Assembly (NCBI RefSeq): GCF_005405585.1
Contig: NZ_BJEQ01000001.1
Location: 124,001 to 188,000 of the forward strand
Length of the DNA: 64,000 nt
DNA from: Agarivorans sp. Toyoura001
GTDB lineage: Bacteria; Pseudomonadota; Gammaproteobacteria; Enterobacterales; Celerinatantimonadaceae
Direction: 5' to 3'
In this document: in pieces, positions 59,779-64,000 of the stretch
How positions within the stretch are numbered: position 1 is the stretch's first letter
Layout of the letters: the number at the start of each line of letters is the position of its first letter
Made by a program: the position numbers and the translations under genes
Notes under the pieces: generated by a model
Seen by the model: only the letters and a program-made list of their open reading frames with translations
Told to the model about the DNA's origin: nothing
Database searches by the model: none

Positions 59779-60498
59779 ATGGGCTTTAACAAATTGTCAT
59801 ATTATATTGTTTTATCGGTGGTTTGTGGCAGTGTTTATTACATCAGCTCTAACGCCCGCCAACCAGGACAAGTCCATCATCTTCACCCAGACAATTCCTT
59901 AGCAGGAACAGTTACTCAACCCAAACCAACCCCACCCAGCGCAAATGAGCCATCACTTTCTCAAACAACGCTACAGCAGCCTAAATTACCGGAAAACATC
60001 GCCGAGCCGAGCCTCGTTCCCCCCTCTGCCATTACCGAAACCGCAGACCTAACACTATGGCGCGGTTCAGAACAAGGAGTTCCCAGTGATTATCAGGACA
60101 TTGAGGATCCTCGAGTAAATCGAGCGTACTTTGAGCTCAACTCATTAGCATTCACATCGATTACCGATGGCAAACAATTTGACCTGCATATTCCACAAAT
60201 AGATCAACATTTTGAAGTGTTAGGTACCCAAGTAGAATTTCACCAAAACGGTGACCGAACGATTACTGGCAAGATACTTGACCTTGATGGACATAGTTAT
60301 TCAGTGGTATTCACCCACGGCGAACATGGCACCTTTGGCAATGTCACCACACCGCAGGGGTCATATGTAATAGAAAGCAATAACGCCGACGGGTGGATAG
60401 CCTCGGCGACTGACTTACACAATCTACAAGACTTTTCTAAACCTGATTACATCGTGCCAAATCCAAATAACCATCTGCAACCAACACCAGAAATCTAA
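59779..60498 (+). CDS. Membrane-anchored protein resembling a metalloprotease propeptide
   Basis: A 239-residue protein with an N-terminal signal anchor (residues 5-25), a Pro/Ser/Gln-rich linker (to about 90) and a C-terminal beta-type domain (about 110-225). That domain (QVEFHQNGDRTITGKILD, VVFTHGEHGTFGNVTTPQGSYVIES) resembles the N-terminal propeptide that precedes reprolysin-like proteases in related bacteria, where it is part of the same polypeptide. The metalloprotease gene begins 69 bases downstream and lacks a propeptide. I infer a separate inhibitor or folding helper; this rests on pattern recall. Confidence 0.62.
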   Translation: MGFNKLSYYIVLSVVCGSVYYISSNARQPGQVHHLHPDNSLAGTVTQPKPTPPSANEPSLSQTTLQQPKLPENIAEPSLVPPSAITETADLTLWRGSEQGVPSDYQDIEDPRVNRAYFELNSLAFTSITDGKQFDLHIPQIDQHFEVLGTQVEFHQNGDRTITGKILDLDGHSYSVVFTHGEHGTFGNVTTPQGSYVIESNNADGWIASATDLHNLQDFSKPDYIVPNPNNHLQPTPEI

Positions 60499-60567
60499 AT
60501 AACAACAATAAAACATACTTACACAGCAAGGATGCCGCGAGCTTAGTGGCGAATCAAAGGAAATGAG

Positions 60568-62880
60568 ATGAAAAAAACAATTAAGTCATCGTGGTTAAAA
60601 TCACTCTCAGGTGCAGCATTAACTTGCACTATTGCGCTTAGCGCTAACCAAGCGCTGGCGCTAGATACCATTGATGTAATGGTGCTTTACGATGATGCAG
60701 CAGAAGTTGATCGCCGCGGTGCGATAGAAACCTACATCAACCAAATAGTCGCATATAGCAACTCAGCATACGAAGCCAGTAACATGAGTGTTCGAATGCG
60801 TTTAGTACATCAACAAAAATTTACCGGCGTAAACGCTACCGCATTAGATGGAACAGCCTTAGACAATTTAGTAAATAACGCCCAAGTAAAAGAACTGCGC
60901 GCCGAATATGGCGCTGATGTAGTGGCCATGCTAACCAAAGCCACGGGAGGCATTTGTGGTTTAGGTTATGTTGGTACTGGTAGTAATGGGAAAATGAACG
61001 ATTGGTTCAAAAACTACATGTATTCTATCTCAGGCTCTAACTGCGGTGGGGCAACTTTTGCTCACGAGGTTGGCCACAATATGGGCCTAGCCCACGACCG
61101 CAAACAAGACACCGCTGGTGGCGTTTTCCCATATGGCATGGGCCACGGCGTAGATTATAGTTTTGCCACTATTATGGCTTACGCTCACTTATATAATGCG
61201 CCATCGGTAGACGTATTCTCTAATCCACGCATTGCCAGTTGTAAGAACCAACCTTGCGGGGTAGACGCATCCTTCTCTAACAGCGCAGACTCAGCCTTAG
61301 CGGTAAACCAAATTTCTGCACAAATGGCCGCCTTCTATCCTTCTAAGATTGTCGACCCTACTGATCCGGTAGACCCTGTTGACCCGGTAGACCCCGTTGA
61401 CCCGGTAGACCCCGTAGACCCTGTTGAACCGATAGTGCCAGATCCAATTAACCCAGTACCGGTTATCGACGACAACATCATCACTAACGCTAGCTTTGAA
61501 GAAGGCTTAACGCCGTGGTTTGGTCAATATGATTCAGCGGTAGTCCTTAACGATGTACGTCGTTTTACCGGTGAGAAAAGCTTACGTTCATACGACCGAA
61601 AATACAGCTATGCAGGCCCAGCGTTTCAGTTAAACAACAAATTACAAGCGGGTGAAAAATACAATTACTCAGCAGCGATAAAACTGCTTGGTGAAGGCAG
61701 TCAAAAACTAAATGCCACGCTGTCGGTAGAAGACCAAAACGGACATCGTTTTCAATCAATTGGCGCAACAATGATTAACCCAGATGGCTGGGTAACGCTT
61801 GAAGGCACTATTGATTTAACCACTAGCACAAACCTAAAAGGCGCTTATATATTGTTCTACGGCCCAGAAGTAGGCCGTGAATTCTACTTAGACCAAGTTA
61901 GCTTAGTAAACCAAAATCCTAATGGCGGTGAAGAAGCCGACCCCATCAATCCAGTGCCAGAGATTGAAGGCAACTTGGTAAGTAATGCCAGTTTTGAACA
62001 AGGATTAGCACCTTGGCTTGGTCAGTACAATTCACAAGTGAGCGAATCGGCGATGGCCCGCGCAACTGGCGAATACAGTTTACGCTCGCATGGGCGAACG
62101 AAAAACTACGCGGGCCCTGCTATCTACTTAAGCAATGAGCTAACACCGGGGCAAAAATATCAAATTAAAGGCTCGGTTAAACTGCTGGGTACAGGCTCTC
62201 AACCCGCTCAGGCTACTTTAGCAATTACCGATAACAATGGCTTCCGCTTCATAAACCTTGGCAAAAGCGCGATGAACGGTGAGCAATGGAGCGAGTTTGT
62301 TGCAGAGTTAGATTTGTCTAGCTCCACCAGCATCGAGTCAGCTTATTTGATGTTCTATGGCCCAGAAGCGGGTCGCGAATTTTATTTAGACCAAGTATCG
62401 GTAGTGAACTTAGGAGCAGACATTCCGCCTCAAGAGCCAGTAAACCTATTAGGTAATGGTAGCTTTGAATCAGGCAACGCTGCGAGTTGGCTGTCGGGAT
62501 ATTCGGCCACTACTCGCGTTACAGATACCGCCTATTTAGGTAACTATGGACTATCTAGTAGCAAGCGAACCGAGTGGTATCACGGCCCTAAACAGCTAAT
62601 CACCACTAAACTTAAAAACGGCGCTACCTACCAATTAGACGCTTGGGTTCGCATGGCATCAGGTTCGGATAAAATTGAAACCCGCCTTTACTACCAAGAT
62701 AGCAACGGTTACCACTGGGTACGCCTTGACCAAGTAACTGGCACCACGGCATGGTCGCCACTTAGCAGCCAATTTACGCTTAATTATACAGGCACCCTAA
62801 AAGAAGCCGCCCTGCACTTCTTTGGTCCCGCTAGCGGAAGCTCTTTTATGCTAGATGAAGCGGTGTTAGTCGAGCAATAA
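60568..62880 (+). CDS. Secreted reprolysin-like metalloprotease with three CBM-like domains
   Basis: A 770-residue secreted zinc protease. The signal peptide ends near ALA-LDT (residue 31). The catalytic domain (about 32-258) has the M12B-type zinc motif HEVGHNMGLAHD (H166, E167, H170, H176) and a Met-turn in TIMAYAH (M203). A Asp-Pro-Val repeat linker (261-290) leads to three similar beta-sandwich domains (about 302-448, 470-617, 625-770). Each starts like NxxxNASFEEGLTPW and has a YAGP and FYGP-E-x-G-R-E-FYLDQV pattern, as in CBM4/9/22-like carbohydrate binding. AAAGGAAATGAG precedes the ATG. It is probably co-transcribed with the propeptide-like gene. Confidence 0.88.
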   Translation: MKKTIKSSWLKSLSGAALTCTIALSANQALALDTIDVMVLYDDAAEVDRRGAIETYINQIVAYSNSAYEASNMSVRMRLVHQQKFTGVNATALDGTALDNLVNNAQVKELRAEYGADVVAMLTKATGGICGLGYVGTGSNGKMNDWFKNYMYSISGSNCGGATFAHEVGHNMGLAHDRKQDTAGGVFPYGMGHGVDYSFATIMAYAHLYNAPSVDVFSNPRIASCKNQPCGVDASFSNSADSALAVNQISAQMAAFYPSKIVDPTDPVDPVDPVDPVDPVDPVDPVEPIVPDPINPVPVIDDNIITNASFEEGLTPWFGQYDSAVVLNDVRRFTGEKSLRSYDRKYSYAGPAFQLNNKLQAGEKYNYSAAIKLLGEGSQKLNATLSVEDQNGHRFQSIGATMINPDGWVTLEGTIDLTTSTNLKGAYILFYGPEVGREFYLDQVSLVNQNPNGGEEADPINPVPEIEGNLVSNASFEQGLAPWLGQYNSQVSESAMARATGEYSLRSHGRTKNYAGPAIYLSNELTPGQKYQIKGSVKLLGTGSQPAQATLAITDNNGFRFINLGKSAMNGEQWSEFVAELDLSSSTSIESAYLMFYGPEAGREFYLDQVSVVNLGADIPPQEPVNLLGNGSFESGNAASWLSGYSATTRVTDTAYLGNYGLSSSKRTEWYHGPKQLITTKLKNGATYQLDAWVRMASGSDKIETRLYYQDSNGYHWVRLDQVTGTTAWSPLSSQFTLNYTGTLKEAALHFFGPASGSSFMLDEAVLVEQ
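61351..61431 (+). repeat. Tandem 9-base codon repeat encoding Asp-Pro-Val
   Basis: About eight repeats of a 9-base unit (GTn GAC CCn) encode the Asp-Pro-Val linker between the protease and its binding domains. Copies alternate between GTA GAC CC and GTT GAC CC, giving an 18-base superunit. Such arrays can change length by slippage without breaking the frame. Confidence 0.85.
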
Positions 62881-62903
62881 AAAGTAATAACTAAGTAATA
62901 AAG

Positions 62904-62928
62904 AAGGCCTCTGTTTGAGGCCTTTTTT
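62904..62928 (+). terminator. Terminator of the protease gene
   Basis: AAGGCCTC / GAGGCCTT, a perfect 8-bp stem with a 5-base loop and a T-run, 24 bases after the stop. Confidence 0.93.
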
Positions 62929-62976
62929 ATAAGACAGCGCTTTGCGCAGTCTCTAAGTAAGGCTTTCAATTTTACC

Positions 62977-63255
62977 TTAGGCTGTAGTTATCCGATAATG
63001 CCTTTCAAGATCTTTGGTTACCTCTCCCCAATAAGAGGCTTTAACCCTAGCTTGATGACAGTCAAATGCTGCTTGGCTAATAAACACTTCATACACATTA
63101 AATTGCTTCGGATTAATCTCATCAGGCTCAACCCTAAACACCAAACAGCCTTCCTCGGCTAAGGTGAGTTGTTTGTGATGAATCAGCGCACATTTTACCG
63201 TTTCAAGATCGGCGTCGTTAACCATGATAAAGCCTTGCAGAATGACTGTAGACAA
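62977..63255 (-). CDS. ABM-domain protein (YgiN-like putative monooxygenase)
   Basis: A 92-residue cytoplasmic dimeric ferredoxin-like protein of the antibiotic biosynthesis monooxygenase family. Typical blocks are VKCALIHHKQLTLAEEGCLVFRV and FNVYEVFISQAAFDCHQ. I place the start at a TTG (63255) with AGGAG seven bases upstream; the frame continues upstream without a better start. Members include quinol monooxygenases and many small proteins of unknown role. Confidence 0.82.
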   Translation of the reverse strand: MSTVILQGFIMVNDADLETVKCALIHHKQLTLAEEGCLVFRVEPDEINPKQFNVYEVFISQAAFDCHQARVKASYWGEVTKDLERHYRITTA

Positions 63256-63361
63256 GCAGCTACTCCTGAATAACATAGAATGGTTAATCGCTAGCGACAG
63301 CACTATCGCTTATACAAAGTAAAAAGAACCTAACTCACTCCGCCCTATGCCAAACCAAGCG

Positions 63362-63781
63362 CTAGAAAGAACGACGACTGTAAAGCAGTGCATCCTCAGC
63401 TGAGTACTCGCCCGTTAGTTCGCGTTTAACGTCCTTAGGGTTTATCTGCTGTCTAGGTTTACCATAAGCATATACAACAAACTGGTCATTGCTAATCTTA
63501 CAACGAACACATATCTCAACCCTGTTATAGCCATCTGGCTCGGTAATACGTTCCAATTTATCCATTACAGCGAGTGCTTCATCAGAGACTTGAAATACCT
63601 GCCCTGAAACTCGACTTCCTGAACCTTTTTGCAAAATCAACCAAGGTGAATAGCGATCTCCCACAAGATACAAAGGGTAGCGCTCTATTGTTTCAAACTC
63701 ACTCCGAAATCGAACGCCTCTATTCGACCGATGGTTAGGGAATCCTTCTTTCAATGTTCCAAACACAAATACTTTAGGCAA
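63362..63781 (-). CDS. Gamma-glutamylcyclotransferase-like (GGCT/AIG2 family) protein
   Basis: A 139-residue cytoplasmic protein of the GGCT-like fold. The substrate-loop motif VFVFGTLKEG (Y/F-G-T/S-L-x-x-G) opens it, followed by VSGQVFQVSDEALAVMDKLERITEPDGYNRVEI with the catalytic-glutamate-like LER. Its start is TTG at 63781 with GGAG six bases upstream. Members cyclise gamma-glutamyl or gamma-glutamylamine compounds to pyroglutamate. The true substrate is unknown. Separate from the ABM gene by 106 bases. Confidence 0.82.
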   Translation of the reverse strand: MPKVFVFGTLKEGFPNHRSNRGVRFRSEFETIERYPLYLVGDRYSPWLILQKGSGSRVSGQVFQVSDEALAVMDKLERITEPDGYNRVEICVRCKISNDQFVVYAYGKPRQQINPKDVKRELTGEYSAEDALLYSRRSF

Positions 63782-64000
63782 TTTATCTCCTTTGTTTACT
63801 CAAATAGCACTAAGCAATAGCGGAAAGATTCGACGGTGTAGTTATTCACTAATTCACTCTGCAACCTGGCGCTAATATATTGATAATAGGTAGATTACTC
63901 TGCTCTCTCAAGATCAAATACATTTAGGAAATATACAGTTACGGCATCTTTAAAGGCGTACAAGAAAGCACAATAAGCCATGCTTTTGATTTACCGCTCT
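63782..64000. other. Window end, no gene seen
   Basis: AT-rich sequence with no protein-like frame and no recognisable hairpin. A gene or promoter may begin beyond the window. Confidence 0.5.

Overview
The window looks like chromosome of a marine gammaproteobacterium, most likely Agarivorans or a close relative in the Alteromonadales. This is inferred from gene content: Vibrio/Escherichia-like core proteins (AlaA, AceA, PhoB, PPK, GalU, LacZ) sit beside an alginate lyase, a GH11 xylanase-like enzyme, an alpha-galactosidase, a PEP-CTERM protein and glucosylglycerate metabolism. I saw no tRNA, rRNA, CRISPR array, insertion sequence or prophage.

Layout. 0-5.6 kb: end of an unknown gene, a DUF3802-like gene, metR, alaA, a dGTPase and a CBS-domain protein. 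5.6-6.0 kb: a CRP box, several hairpins and a strong terminator that together look like a small-RNA gene. 6.0-10.9 kb: a hydrolase lipoprotein, acpH, an exported lipoprotein and aceA with a long leader region. 10.9-19.3 kb: the pstC-pstA-pstB-phoU operon with a Pho box, a divergent ACT-domain regulator and ppk. 19.5-26.4 kb: LysR regulator and outer-membrane protein, YedJ-like HD protein, a DUF2975/HTH pair behind paired operators, and a GH11 enzyme. 26.5-33 kb: lacZ and GH36 alpha-galactosidase overlapping in one operon, then a PEP-CTERM protein. 33-35.4 kb: acetyltransferase, Dyp peroxidase and two duplicated micropeptide cassettes, each with two CRP boxes and a matching terminator. 35.5-37.3 kb: a lipoprotein between an intact TPR gene and a TPR-gene remnant. 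37.4-44 kb: pstS, alginate lyase, an MltF-like transglycosylase and phoB-phoR. 44.2-46.3 kb: glucosyl-3-phosphoglycerate phosphatase and synthase. 46.5-55.1 kb: 5'-nucleotidase lipoprotein, a tiny membrane ORF overlapping a PilZ gene, an XRE regulator with an Ntn hydrolase, a solute-binding protein, a SemiSWEET and an unusual chemoreceptor. 55.1-58.1 kb: GH13_18 phosphorylase and galU. 58.1-64 kb: small genes and a propeptide-like gene followed by a CBM-bearing metalloprotease.

How the genes fit together. Phosphate: pstCAB-phoU, pstS and phoBR each carry a recognisable Pho box, and ppk and a secreted 5'-nucleotidase add storage and scavenging, although pstS is about 21 kb from its transporter. 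Compatible solute: GalU makes UDP-glucose, GpgS and its HAD phosphatase make glucosylglycerate, and the GH13_18 enzyme probably splits it again with phosphate. Carbohydrate use: alginate lyase, GH11, GH2 and GH36 enzymes are consistent with life on algal and plant material. CRP-type boxes precede at least three small, terminator-bounded transcription units. These units, and the split propeptide/protease pair, are the least explained parts of the window.
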